NCBI GenBank assembly: GCA_963729275.1
Contig: CAVSNH010000013.1
Coordinates: forward strand, 682,001-746,000
DNA length: 64,000 bases
Reading direction: 5' to 3'
Source of the DNA: CAVSNH01 sp963729275
GTDB lineage: Bacteria > Actinomycetota > Acidimicrobiia > Acidimicrobiales > RAAP-2
Positions 1 to 8,562 of this stretch are shown in pieces (the stretch's first letter is position 1; every line of letters begins with the position of its first letter). A program made the position numbers and the translations under genes. The notes under the pieces were generated by a model, which worked only from the letters and a program-made list of their open reading frames with translations, was not told the DNA's origin and made no database searches.

Positions 1-48
1 CAGGTCGTCGTCTGGGGCGAGCCACCGTCGCTCGGCGCCTTGCAGTAG
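1..48 (+). CDS. possible 3' end of an upstream gene (partial)
   Basis: Frame 1 is open from the window edge to a TAG at 46-48 and ends VVVWGEPPSLGALQ. Only 15 codons are visible, so no family can be named and this may be chance. It would converge on the DJ-1-like gene that ends at 98 on the other strand. Confidence 0.2.
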   Translation, partial: QVVVWGEPPSLGALQ

Positions 49-97
49 TGGGGACACAACCTTCCCCTGCCTCCTTCTGCCCGACGAAAGAGGGCAC

Positions 98-847
98 TCA
101 GCCTTCGAGGGCTTTCATGAACCGCTTGGCGAACAGATACGCATCGCCCGGCCATCGCGCCGAGACGTAATTGCCGTCCTCGACGCAGAAGGCGGGGCCA
201 TCGTCGACGTCGGTCCCGCGGTTGGACAGCACTCGAGGTCCTGGCAGGAAGTCCGCCGGGTCGCGCAGGGCACCCCGAACCTCGTCCTCGACGTAGGCAG
301 GATAGGTCCGGTAGTAGCGCCCCAGCCGCCAGGCAGTCGCCAGGAACGCTGACCGCTCCATGTACTTCGGAAGACAGGTGGTCCGACGCCCGTACAGGAC
401 GCTGCGACCGGTGATCGGGTCGGAGGTCCGAGCGAGAACGAGCACTCCGTGACAGATGGCGCCGACCGGCCGGCCAAGCGCCCAGAAGGCAGCGACCTTG
501 CTTCGAAGCAATCCGTCTCCCAAGTACTGACGCATGCCCGGTGCGTGGCCGCCGGGCAGAATCAGGCCGTCGAACTCGTCGGGTTTGACGTCTGCCCAGG
601 CGATAGGCACCCGGAACTCGTCATCTCCCTGCATCTCTCGATAGAACGCCTTCGGCTCCGCCGCTGCTCCGAGCTGACCGAAGATGACGCCGTCGAGCAG
701 TCGCTGATCGGCGGCGGGGGCGGTGTCGCCGTGCTCTGTGGCGAATCGCACGTTGTGTCCCTGTCGTGTGAGCAGGCGCCACGGGACGGCGACCTCGGTG
801 ACATCGAAGTCATGGTCAGGAAGAGGTACGAGAACCGTTGCCATCAC
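98..847 (-). CDS. DJ-1/PfpI-family (class I glutamine amidotransferase-like) protein
   Basis: About 249 residues with the DJ-1/PfpI fold signatures: an LILPGGHAPG loop near residues 96-105 and the nucleophile elbow GAICHG with Cys132 followed by His133. Members of this superfamily act as proteases, glyoxalase/deglycase or isonitrile hydratase enzymes in the cytosol, and the sequence does not decide between them. The frame opens with a GTG at 847 followed directly by an ATG at 844, and either could be used. The start overlaps the end of the NTF2-like gene upstream on the same strand by about 30 bp, so the two are probably cotranscribed. Confidence 0.85.
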   Translation of the reverse strand: MMATVLVPLPDHDFDVTEVAVPWRLLTRQGHNVRFATEHGDTAPAADQRLLDGVIFGQLGAAAEPKAFYREMQGDDEFRVPIAWADVKPDEFDGLILPGGHAPGMRQYLGDGLLRSKVAAFWALGRPVGAICHGVLVLARTSDPITGRSVLYGRRTTCLPKYMERSAFLATAWRLGRYYRTYPAYVEDEVRGALRDPADFLPGPRVLSNRGTDVDDGPAFCVEDGNYVSARWPGDAYLFAKRFMKALEG

Positions 848-1343
848 TCGAACCTAGCCCTCGGCCCTTCTCCGTCACCGGGGCTTCGCCGCTCTCCTCG
901 GCCAGGTGGCGATCCAGGGCCGCAGCCCTCTCGCAGTCCTCATAGTCCTCTTGACTCCGGATCTTCCCCCACGACGAGCGGACCATGAGCACCGCCCGAT
1001 TCGTATAGAGGTCGCGCCCGTCGCGACCCTGGATCCAGACGTGGGAACGAACGGCGATTCTGGTGCTCCACGGAGGGCCGTTGACCAGGATGTCCTCGAC
1101 CTCCATCTGAATGCGGTTGTCGACGTAGGCGCGCAGGAAGGTCTCGATCTGGTCGCGCCCGCGATGGGTCGGGAACGGCTCACGACCCGGCTGTGGCGCC
1201 CGGAACTGCCGGGCCCATGAGTTGTCCCCCGGGAAGGTCAACTCAGCCCCCTCCCCGAACATGGCCAGGGCCGGCCGGTAGTCCCCGTCGTTGAGGGCTC
1301 GGATGTTGCGACGAACGAGATACCGGATGGTGGCCTTGTACAT
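816..1343 (-). CDS. NTF2-like / SnoaL-type protein
   Basis: A 175-residue protein starting MYKATIRYLVRRNIRALNDG, the usual opening helix of NTF2-like (SnoaL) cone-fold proteins, followed by a beta-rich body with FLRAYVDNRIQMEVEDI. The ATG at 1343 has a good ribosome site (GAAGGAG about 6 nt upstream), so the open frame reaching 1454 is not needed. The C-terminal 30 residues are polar and probably disordered. The fold is used for small-molecule binding or isomerase-type chemistry, and no catalytic residues can be assigned. It lies just upstream of the DJ-1-like gene and overlaps its start. Confidence 0.7.
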   Translation of the reverse strand: MYKATIRYLVRRNIRALNDGDYRPALAMFGEGAELTFPGDNSWARQFRAPQPGREPFPTHRGRDQIETFLRAYVDNRIQMEVEDILVNGPPWSTRIAVRSHVWIQGRDGRDLYTNRAVLMVRSSWGKIRSQEDYEDCERAAALDRHLAEESGEAPVTEKGRGLGSSDGNGSRTSS

Positions 1344-1556
1344 CGGGATCTCCTTCTCGTGGACAGATTCGAACGAGCCGGATCGTTGTGCCGACCCGAG
1401 CTTGCACCTCGGGCGGGGGCGGCGACCAGTCCTCGATCGCTCGACTCCGTGCACCCCCCGACCGGCGCTCCGCCCAGGCCGCCCAGTTGGGTATAGCTAG
1501 CCCCGACCCCTACTTTGGGGTCGACAGCGGGTCCGGCACAGAGACTGGAGGTTGCA

Positions 1557-2123
1557 ATGACGACCCTGCCCCACCGATCGAACACCGCCCTGCTCGTCAT
1601 CGACGTCCAGAACGGGGTGGTCGGCAACGCCTATGACCGGGACGGCGTGATCAAGAACATCAACACCCTGATCGAGAAGGCTCGCGCCGAGGACGTGCCC
1701 GTGATCTGGGTGCAGCACTCCGACGACGAGCTTCTGCGGGACAGTGAAAGCTGGCAGTACGTTCCGGAGCTGACCCGAAACGATTCGGAGCCTCTCGTCC
1801 ACAAGACCTACTTCGACTCGTTCGAGGACACCGAGCTCGAGAGGCTGCTGGCCGAGCGTGGGGTTGGTGAGCTCGTCGTCACCGGCGCCCAGACGGACGC
1901 GTGCATCCGCTCGACAATGCACGGAGCCTTTGTTCGCGGCTACGACGTGACGTTGGTCAAGGACGCGCACACGACCGAAGACCTGAGCAAGTACGGAGCG
2001 CCCAGTCCGGAGCAGGTGATCGCCCATACCAATCTCTACTGGGGGTGGCAGAGCGCACCCGGCCGCCACGGGGCGACGGTGGAGACGGCGGAGGTCACGT
2101 TCGCCGCCGCCGACGTCGGCTGA
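1557..2123 (+). CDS. isochorismatase-like cysteine hydrolase
   Basis: 188 residues of the isochorismatase/nicotinamidase superfamily. The catalytic triad is visible: Asp16 in LLVIDVQNG, Lys83 in VHKTYFDSF, and Cys116 in GAQTDACIRSTMHGA. The family hydrolyses amide, imide or vinyl-ether substrates through a cysteine thioester; the substrate here is unknown. The ATG at 1557 is preceded by CTGGAGGTTGCA, a strong ribosome site, so the start is secure. It is transcribed away from the NTF2-like/DJ-1-like pair, with about 210 bp of shared upstream DNA. Confidence 0.88.
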   Translation: MTTLPHRSNTALLVIDVQNGVVGNAYDRDGVIKNINTLIEKARAEDVPVIWVQHSDDELLRDSESWQYVPELTRNDSEPLVHKTYFDSFEDTELERLLAERGVGELVVTGAQTDACIRSTMHGAFVRGYDVTLVKDAHTTEDLSKYGAPSPEQVIAHTNLYWGWQSAPGRHGATVETAEVTFAAADVG

Positions 2124-2559
2124 GCACGTCCCGGTTCAGCCTGGTCAAGGTGGAGGGGGACGACGGCAGCGCCGCGTCGCCACCGCGGTGTCGCCCACGT
2201 TCTCGATCGCCTCCTGTGGCATCGTCTGCACGGTCGGTACCGTCGCCGTGGGCCGGCTCCTGCCCGCCTTCCGCCGATTCGGTCAACCCCTCAGCGAATC
2301 GTGACGACCCACCCGGAAGGCACGTTCCGAGAGAGTCGCCAACCACCGGCACTCCATGTGCCGGACAGTGAGCAAGTTGGCCCCCGGTTCGGTGCGGGAT
2401 TCCTGAGGATCAGACTCGGAACAGGGCTGTCCGCCCAACGGGCGCGGCAACGGCCTGGATGCGGCCTGCTTGTCGTCCAAGACGCGGCTTGACAGCGAGC
2501 AGGGCCGCGATTGATCATGTGGAGTCCGAAGATTCGGGTAGCCTAAGAAAGTTTCATAG
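2124..2559. other. intergenic region upstream of the iron-uptake unit
   Basis: No convincing gene: the short open frames have no recognisable domain and overlap on both strands. A TTGACA hexamer occurs near 2489. The last 30 bp contain a DtxR/IdeR-like box, annotated separately. Confidence 0.5.
2533..2551 (+). promoter_or_regulatory. DtxR/IdeR-like iron box
   Basis: TTCGGGTAGCCTAAGAAAG resembles the 19-bp DtxR/IdeR operator, whose core is TTAGGnTAGsCTAA. Twelve of the 14 core positions agree and the distal half is degenerate. It ends 8 bp before the first ATG of the iron-uptake unit, a place where a bound repressor would block expression. This is a by-eye match; the iron-transport context raises its credibility. 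Confidence 0.5.
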
Positions 2560-3006
2560 ATGGCCCTACTCAATTGCCTCGACCGGTCAAGGGGAACGGC
2601 TTCCCCCAAGCCACATTTTCGGACTGGAACACGCAGGTTTCGGGATCCAGCCCTCGTCGGGATCGGGGCCACTGCGTTGCTGGCCGGCCTCCTCTCCGGC
2701 TGCGGATCGGGCGCTTCCGCCCAGCCTCCGACGCAGAGCCCGGCGATCAGGACCACCTGCCAACAGGTAAGCGCCGAGCTCAGTGACGGGCCGGATCCGG
2801 GAGCGGACCCCGTCGGCTATGCGCTGGCCCAGATACTCCCGCTTCAGCAGATTCATACAAGTGACAGTGCCCTGCAGGCCGACGTCGATGACCTGGCCAC
2901 CGCCTACCAGGAGTTCTACAGCTCCAACGGCGACAAGGTGGCGTCCAAGGCCGTGAGCAAGGCCAGCGACAAGGTCAACGCCATCTGTCCTGGCGCGGCC
3001 TCATGA
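2560..3006 (+). CDS. small secreted lipoprotein coupled to the iron-binding protein
   Basis: 148 residues with a basic N-region, a hydrophobic stretch (ALVGIGATALLAGLL) and a lipobox LSGC at about residues 45-48, so probably exported and lipid-anchored. The mature part is helical and polar, with a cysteine near each end (TTCQQV and AICPGA) that could form a disulfide. No family is recognised. The stop overlaps the next start as ATGA (3003-3006), which indicates translational coupling to the ferric-binding protein. It may be an accessory of that transporter. The precise start is uncertain because the ATG at 2560 lacks a clear ribosome site. Confidence 0.6.
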   Translation: MALLNCLDRSRGTASPKPHFRTGTRRFRDPALVGIGATALLAGLLSGCGSGASAQPPTQSPAIRTTCQQVSAELSDGPDPGADPVGYALAQILPLQQIHTSDSALQADVDDLATAYQEFYSSNGDKVASKAVSKASDKVNAICPGAAS

Positions 3007-4136
3007 CCAGCGATGGCCTTTGTCCTTCGGCTGACGAACCAACACACGGCGACCGGTCGTCGAGAGCCGCCTGTCCGACGAGCCGGGAGATGCCGACGAC
3101 GAGCAGGGTTCCTAGGCGACGACTGGGCTGCCTGATTGCCGCCATGGCCGTGGCCGGTGGGCTGTTGGCCGCGTGCGGGGGGTCGTCCAACGCTTCCGCA
3201 CCCTCGATCACCCTCTACAACGGACAGCACGAACAGACCACCGACTCACTGGTTGCCGGCTTCGAGAAGGCAACCGGAATCCAGGTCAACGTGCGCAACG
3301 ATGACGAGGACACCTTGGCCGACGAGATCGTCACCGAGGGTTCCCACTCGCCGGCTGACGTCATCTACACGGAGAACACTCCGGCGGTGCAGTACCTCCA
3401 GAACAAGGGACTGCTGGCCAAGGTAGATGCCTCGACACTGGCCAACACCCCGAGCAAGTACAACTCGGATCAGGGCGACTGGGTGGGGATATCGGCGCGG
3501 GTCAGCGTGCTCATCTACAACCCGGGCCTGATCGCCAAGAGCGCCCTCCCGACGTCAGTGCTGCAATTGGCCGACCCGAGATACAACGGGCTGCTGGCCT
3601 TCGCTGCCGGCGAGACCGATTTCCAACCGATCGTGACCTCCGTGGCCCACACCTATGGAAAGGCTGCCGCCCTCAAGTGGCTGGACGGCATCAAATCGAA
3701 CGCCGGTGACCACATCTATCCCGACAACGAGACCATTGCCGACGAGGTCAACCGGGGCGCGGTCGCGTTCGGAGTCGTCAACCAGTACTACTGGTACCGG
3801 ATGAGGGCCGAGATCGGCGCGTCCAACGTCAAGGCGCAGATCACCTACTTTGCGCCCGGCGATCCCGGTTATGTCCTCGATGTATCGCCGGCGGCGATCC
3901 TGAAGTCGAGTACCCACCAAGCCGCCGCGCAGAAGTTCCTGGCCTTCATCACCTCCAAGCAGGGTCAGGAGATCATCGCCCACTCGATCAGCTTCGAGTA
4001 CCCGATCGCCTCGGGCGTGACCACCGCGCAACCCGAGACTCCGTTCGATCAACTTCGCCCCAATTCCATCACCCTTGCTCAGCTTGGTGATGGTTCGACG
4101 GCCATCTCGCTACTCAAGGAGGCCGGGCTTCTGTGA
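3003..4136 (+). CDS. Fe3+-type ABC transporter substrate-binding lipoprotein (FbpA/FutA-like)
   Basis: 377 residues. After a twin-arginine-containing N-region comes a hydrophobic segment and lipobox LLAAC (Cys58). The mature protein begins SITLYNGQHEQTTDSL, with the family's conserved His near residue 76, and contains NQYYWYR with the adjacent tyrosines (about 262-263) that ligate ferric iron in FbpA-type proteins. It should capture Fe3+ outside the membrane and deliver it to the permease encoded next. The start at 3003 overlaps the lipoprotein stop; an internal ATG at 3090 is an alternative, since the N-region is long. Confidence 0.88.
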   Translation: MTSDGLCPSADEPTHGDRSSRAACPTSREMPTTSRVPRRRLGCLIAAMAVAGGLLAACGGSSNASAPSITLYNGQHEQTTDSLVAGFEKATGIQVNVRNDDEDTLADEIVTEGSHSPADVIYTENTPAVQYLQNKGLLAKVDASTLANTPSKYNSDQGDWVGISARVSVLIYNPGLIAKSALPTSVLQLADPRYNGLLAFAAGETDFQPIVTSVAHTYGKAAALKWLDGIKSNAGDHIYPDNETIADEVNRGAVAFGVVNQYYWYRMRAEIGASNVKAQITYFAPGDPGYVLDVSPAAILKSSTHQAAAQKFLAFITSKQGQEIIAHSISFEYPIASGVTTAQPETPFDQLRPNSITLAQLGDGSTAISLLKEAGLL

Positions 4137-5823
4137 TTCACCATCGCCCGGTGCCTCCCCGAAAGAGTCGACGCGGCTGCTGCCTGTCCCTCCCCGGGCC
4201 CCCGCCAGAGTGACGTCGCTGCCGGCAGCCACGGCGACGCCGGATCCCGCCCCTTTGGCGCTGCCCCCGGCCGTGCACTCCCGCCGGCCGACCCGACCGC
4301 GGGTGCTCCTCGCCACCAGCGGTCTCGTCGCAGTCGTTTTGCTCACCCCCTTGGTTTTTCTGTTGTTACAGGCGCACGGGGCCGGTCCGTCGACGGTCTT
4401 CCATCTCATCTTTCGTTCGTTGACGCGAAGTCTGCTCTGGAACACGATCCGCCTCACCGTGGTGGTCACTGTCCTGTGCGCCATCATCGGCACAACGGCG
4501 GCGTGGTGCGTCGAGCGGACCAACCTTCCCGGTCGGAGGGTGTGGGCCGTGTTGGTGGTCGTGCCGCTCGCCATCCCCGACTTCGTGGTGAGCTTCGGCT
4601 GGGCCTCGTTGACCACGTGGATCCAGGGCTTCCGGGGTGCAGTGGTGGTCATGACCCTGGCGGTCTACCCACTCGTCTACCTGCCGGTTGCGGCCAGTCT
4701 GCGCGGCGCTGACCCGGAGCAAGAGGACGTCGCTCGTAGCTTGGGCGTCGGTCGTGTCCGGACGTTCTTCCGGATCACCATCGGCCAGGCACGGGGTGCC
4801 ATCGCCGGAGGTTGCGTCCTCGTCGCCTTGGTCCTGCTGGCCGAGTATGGAGCGTTCGAAATCCTGGGCTACCAGACGTTCACCACCGAGATCTTCACCG
4901 AGTCCCAGGTGTCGTTCAACGTCCCGGCCGCTTCGGCCCTTTCATTGGTGCTGGTGCTCCTCAGCATTGTCGTGCTGGTCAGTGATGCCCTGTTCCGTGG
5001 TCGCCGCCGGGTGGTGCGCATCGGTCCCCAGGCCCAGCGGCTGGCCCGCCGCCATCGGCTCGGGCGGACCACGGTGCCAGTGCTGGTCGCCTTCGTGTCT
5101 CTGGTCGTGCTCGCGCTCGGCGTCCCCGTCGGGGCCAGCGTCTACTGGATGTTCGAAGGCGGCGCTCACTCGCTCGGTGGCGTTTCGATCTTCGACGCGG
5201 CCTGGCATACCGCTCTCTACAGCGGCGTGGCCGCGGCCTTGGCCACCGTGATGGCGCTGCCGGTGGCCCTCCTGGCTGTCCGCCATCCAGGACGAACCGG
5301 TCACCTCCTCGAGAGGAGCACCTACATGGTGCTGGCCATTCCCGGTCTCATCATCGCCCTGGCTCTCAGCTACTTCAGCGTGCACTACGCCGACTCGTTC
5401 GGATATCAGAGCGCTCCGCTGCTCATTCTGGCGTATGCCATTCTCTTCTTTCCCCTGGCCTTGGTGGGAGTGCGGGCGTCGGTGGCCTTCGCCCCGGTCG
5501 GACTCGAAGAGATGGCTCGCTCGCTCGGCTACCGGCGGCTCGCCGTGTTGGTTCGTGTCACCTTGCCCCTGGTCGGTCCTGGCCTTGCCGCGGCCTTCTG
5601 TCTTGTCTTCCTGGCTGCGGTGACCGAGCTGACTGCCACCCTCATCCTGGTGCCAACCGGGGTTCAGACCCTTTCCACCCAGTTCTGGGCGTATCAGCAG
5701 AACCTCTCGTACGGACAGGCCGCCCCCTTTGCCCTGGTCATCATCGCCATCGCCGCGGTGCCCAGCTACGTGCTCGGTCGATTCTTCGACCGATTGCCAG
5801 GCCGAGCCGCGGCCCCGTCCTGA
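4075..5823 (+). CDS. iron ABC transporter permease (FbpB-like, two fused halves)
   Basis: A long membrane protein with about 12 helices in two homologous halves, as in FbpB/SfuB iron permeases. Each half carries an EAA-type loop that contacts the ATPase: ADPEQEDVARSLGVGR near residue 212 and VGLEEMARSLGYRR near residue 475. The frame opens with TTG at 4075 (ATG at 4090), which overlaps the binding-protein gene by some 60 bp. A GTG at 4210 would give about 537 residues without overlap, and no site has a clear ribosome-binding sequence. No ATP-binding subunit follows: the next gene is convergent. Confidence 0.88.
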   Translation: MLSLVMVRRPSRYSRRPGFCDSPSPGASPKESTRLLPVPPRAPARVTSLPAATATPDPAPLALPPAVHSRRPTRPRVLLATSGLVAVVLLTPLVFLLLQAHGAGPSTVFHLIFRSLTRSLLWNTIRLTVVVTVLCAIIGTTAAWCVERTNLPGRRVWAVLVVVPLAIPDFVVSFGWASLTTWIQGFRGAVVVMTLAVYPLVYLPVAASLRGADPEQEDVARSLGVGRVRTFFRITIGQARGAIAGGCVLVALVLLAEYGAFEILGYQTFTTEIFTESQVSFNVPAASALSLVLVLLSIVVLVSDALFRGRRRVVRIGPQAQRLARRHRLGRTTVPVLVAFVSLVVLALGVPVGASVYWMFEGGAHSLGGVSIFDAAWHTALYSGVAAALATVMALPVALLAVRHPGRTGHLLERSTYMVLAIPGLIIALALSYFSVHYADSFGYQSAPLLILAYAILFFPLALVGVRASVAFAPVGLEEMARSLGYRRLAVLVRVTLPLVGPGLAAAFCLVFLAAVTELTATLILVPTGVQTLSTQFWAYQQNLSYGQAAPFALVIIAIAAVPSYVLGRFFDRLPGRAAAPS

Positions 5824-5995
5824 CATCCGGTCCGGTGGCAGTGGCGCGAGTTCAAGCAGAGACTTTCGAAGCTCAGGAGGTCCCATCAGCGAAAGGAACG
5901 GCGAAGTCGCAGTCCGGCGCGCTGTCGTCCGTTCTCGGCGGTGGCGCCAGGTAGGTGATGCGAACTCCCAGGTCGTTGGGTTCCACCCCTCGCTC

Positions 5996-6718
5996 CTAAC
6001 CCCATGTGTGGAGAGATTCCGAGACGAGCTGCCACTGGGCAACGCTCGTCTGGCCACCCGGACCGATGTTGACGAACGCCTCGCGATGTGCTGGTTCGGT
6101 GCGGAGGGAAAATTCGGGGAACTGCGTTACCAGGATCTCGGCTCTCTGGTCGGGCACCGGCCGGCACCATTCGAGCGGGCCGTCGCTGTCGTCACTGACC
6201 TCACTCCAGTAGATGCAGAAGGTGGCACCAGCTCTTCCTTCCATGTGCGGCAGGCTGCGCTCTTTGAGGATTCCTACGAACTCCTTGCCGAGCGCCCAGG
6301 CGCCGGCCTCTCCGTCAACATTACGCTTCAGACACAACAGGCTGCGGCTGGGAATCTCTCTCGTCTCTACCTCGTACATGACGGACCTCTTTCCCTGTAG
6401 TCGTTTGACGACGAAGTCGGCCAAGTCCCGTCGGGTTACGTGCTCAGCCTCTAGTCCCGACCAGTAGTCGGCGATCTGATCGGCGGCCGCCTCCGGCTCG
6501 GAATCGAGGACGATCTTGATCTCGGCCAGCGGGATCCCTAGCTGGCGCAGGGCGGCGATGAGGCGGGCCGGCTCGATCTGGTCGGTCCCGTAAAACCGAT
6601 AGCCGGTGACCCCGTCGACCCGAGCCGGCGGCAGCAACCCCATCTCGTCGTAGAGGCGCAAGGCCTTGGGTGACAGGCGGGAGCGCCGAGCGAACTCGCT
6701 GATGCCCATGGACTCCAT
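5996..6718 (-). CDS. MerR-family regulator with GyrI-like effector domain
   Basis: 240 residues. The N-terminal 70 form a MerR winged helix (GISEFARRSRLSPKALRLYD, then TGYRFYGTDQ), followed by a linker helix and a C-terminal effector-binding domain (VETREIPSRSLLCLKR onward) of the BmrR/GyrI type that binds hydrophobic or cationic compounds. The ATG at 6718 has AAGGAG 6 nt upstream, so the frame extending to 7018 is not used. There is no cysteine pattern for metal sensing. It sits downstream of, and convergent to, the iron permease; its target is unknown. Confidence 0.85.
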   Translation of the reverse strand: MESMGISEFARRSRLSPKALRLYDEMGLLPPARVDGVTGYRFYGTDQIEPARLIAALRQLGIPLAEIKIVLDSEPEAAADQIADYWSGLEAEHVTRRDLADFVVKRLQGKRSVMYEVETREIPSRSLLCLKRNVDGEAGAWALGKEFVGILKERSLPHMEGRAGATFCIYWSEVSDDSDGPLEWCRPVPDQRAEILVTQFPEFSLRTEPAHREAFVNIGPGGQTSVAQWQLVSESLHTWG

Positions 6719-6896
6719 GGCCGACTCCTTCGTTACCGGAGCATCTGTCCGATGAGTCCAGTGTGCGGGTTCCCCCAAGGTGAAGGTCAAGTCGGTGATT
6801 CGACACGGGACAAGAACGTCCGTCGAGTGCCGCCTACCGCACCGCCAACGCACTGCCAACTCCTGACCGTTCTTCCATCGGCGTGGTCGGGGGTGA

Positions 6897-7415
6897 TCAT
6901 CTCGTGGCCGCCTCTGGGCTTGCCGGCTCGACGTCGAGAATGTCGATGCCGCGTCGTCGGGCATCGGCGATGACGACGAGGCTCGCGGTCGAAGAGAGAC
7001 GGACTCGTTGAGCGGCATTCAGGCCGGCGACGAGAGCTTCGATCTCGGCCTCGAAGGCGGCCGTCGCCCGGTCGACGAGCTTCCGGCCGGCGGTGGTGAG
7101 GGTCACCTGCACGCTACGACGATCGAAGGGCGAGGCACTCCGCTCGACGAGGCCGCGTTCTTGGGCGCGGTCGACCAGGCCGGTGACGCTCGATTTGTCC
7201 AGCTGCAGGAACCTGGCCAGTTCCATGATGGTGGGTGATCGGTCACGCAGAATCCCGAGCAACCTGGCCTGGACGATCGACAGGTCGTGGGCGGCGGCGA
7301 TCCGTCCGAGCGTGCCCTGCACAGCAAAGCTCAGCTGAGCCAGCGCGTCCACCAGACCCAGGTCTCCCTCCCCGGGCAGGGGGGTCAGGACCGGGTGGCG
7401 GACTGTCAGGGGCAT
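6897..7415 (-). CDS. MarR-family transcriptional regulator
   Basis: 172 residues with the MarR winged-helix: AAHDLSIVQARLLGIL, then the recognition region MELARFLQLDKSSVTGLVDR and the wing DRRSVQVTLTTAGRKL. The start at ATG 7415 removes an N-extension that would otherwise be read through the operator. The gene is divergent from the oxidoreductase at 7521, and a 23-bp perfect inverted repeat lies between them (7433-7455). The simplest model is a repressor of itself and of the oxidoreductase, released by a small ligand. Confidence 0.88.
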   Translation of the reverse strand: MPLTVRHPVLTPLPGEGDLGLVDALAQLSFAVQGTLGRIAAAHDLSIVQARLLGILRDRSPTIMELARFLQLDKSSVTGLVDRAQERGLVERSASPFDRRSVQVTLTTAGRKLVDRATAAFEAEIEALVAGLNAAQRVRLSSTASLVVIADARRRGIDILDVEPASPEAATR

Positions 7416-7432
7416 GCCCCACTGTAGCCATT

Positions 7433-7455
7433 TATAGTTGGTGTCACCAACTATA
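7433..7455. promoter_or_regulatory. MarR operator: perfect 23-bp inverted repeat
   Basis: Two 11-bp arms, TATAGTTGGTG and CACCAACTATA, flank a single T. The site lies 17 bp upstream of the marR start and about 65 bp upstream of the oxidoreductase start, placing it in both promoters. Symmetry and length match typical MarR-dimer sites. Confidence 0.8.
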
Positions 7456-7520
7456 GTAGGTGGTACCACGAACTACTCCTGCGCCAGCGAGTGCGGGAGC
7501 CAGACAGGAGACCAAGCCAC

Positions 7521-8486
7521 ATGAGCATGCACGCCGCCGTGGTGCGATCGTTCGACCACCCTCCCCGCTACGAGACCTTCGACACCCCCGAACCGGACAC
7601 AGCGGATGAGGCGCTCGTTGATGTCCTGGCCGTGGGGCTACACCCCCGGGTGCGCACGGGGGCGTCTGGCCGCCACTACACGAGCACCGGCACCCTGCCC
7701 ATGATCCCGGGCATCGACGGGATCGGTCGCCTGGCCGACGGCCGGCGGGTCTACTTCGCATCATCCGATGACACATGGGGCTCCATGGCCGAGCGGGCCG
7801 TCGTCGACCTGCGCCAAGTCGTCCCCCTGCCCGAGGACGTCGACGTGGCCAGGGTGGCGGCGGCCATGAACCCAGCCATGTCCGCCTGGGTTGCGCTGCG
7901 CCGCCGGGTTCCCCTCCGGCCGGGCCAGTGGGTCCTGGTCCTCGGGGCCACCGGCAACGCCGGAGGGATGGCCGTGCAGGTGGCCAAACGCCTGGGTGCC
8001 GCCCGAGTCGTCGGTGCCGGCCGTAACCCGGAACGCCTCGCCGAGCTACCGGCTCTCGGGGCCGACGAGGTCGTGGCCCTGGCCGACGACCCCGCCGTCA
8101 CGGGCGAACGCCTGGCCGCGGCGGCCGCAGAGGTGGACGTCGTGATCGACTACCTGTGGGGCGAACCGACCACCGTTGCCATCATGGCTCTGCTCAAGGC
8201 CCGAGCCGATCGCAGCCGGGCCATGGACTGGATCCAGATCGGTGCCATCGCCGGCCCCACCATCGAGTTGCCGTCAGTGGCGCTCCGCTCGGCCAACCTC
8301 CGGCTCCAGGGCACCGGGCAAGGTGCGGTATCGCTCGACGTCTATCTGGCCGAACTGCCCTCGCTCGTGGAAGAGATCGACGCCGGAACCATTGACGTGA
8401 ACACCTCTTCAGTAGCACTCGCCGACGTCGAGGCAACCTGGAACACCCCCGAGGCGCCCGGCGTTCGCACCGTCCTGATCCCCTAG
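7521..8486 (+). CDS. zinc-free medium-chain dehydrogenase / quinone oxidoreductase-like
   Basis: 321 residues of the MDR superfamily: a GroES-like N-terminal domain and a Rossmann domain with VLVLGATGNAGGMAVQVAKRLGA, a glycine-rich NAD(P)H-binding motif. The GHE zinc motif of alcohol dehydrogenases is absent, and the protein reads IPGIDGIGRL where Zn enzymes carry the catalytic site, so a quinone- or enone-reductase role is more likely. ATG 7521 follows CAGGAGACCAAGCCAC. Its divergent MarR partner suggests induction by a reactive or toxic small molecule. Confidence 0.85.
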   Translation: MSMHAAVVRSFDHPPRYETFDTPEPDTADEALVDVLAVGLHPRVRTGASGRHYTSTGTLPMIPGIDGIGRLADGRRVYFASSDDTWGSMAERAVVDLRQVVPLPEDVDVARVAAAMNPAMSAWVALRRRVPLRPGQWVLVLGATGNAGGMAVQVAKRLGAARVVGAGRNPERLAELPALGADEVVALADDPAVTGERLAAAAAEVDVVIDYLWGEPTTVAIMALLKARADRSRAMDWIQIGAIAGPTIELPSVALRSANLRLQGTGQGAVSLDVYLAELPSLVEEIDAGTIDVNTSSVALADVEATWNTPEAPGVRTVLIP

Positions 8487-8515
8487 CTGGCCGAGGTGAT
8501 GGGTCAGCTGGGGGA
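8479..8515. terminator. candidate bidirectional terminator hairpin
   Basis: TCCCCTAGCTG (8479-8489) pairs with CAGCTGGGGGA (8505-8515), 10 of 11 positions as Watson-Crick plus one G.T, around a 15-nt loop. It overlaps the oxidoreductase stop and sits before the convergent epimerase end. There is no U-tract. Confidence 0.45.
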
Positions 8516-8562
8516 ATCGCCCGAGAAGGACGGCCTCTCGTTTGTCAAAGGCTCTCTCGCCG

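Noticed and set aside
4942..6057. A 371-codon minus-strand open frame
   Set aside because: Antisense to the iron permease and without domain sense or ribosome site.
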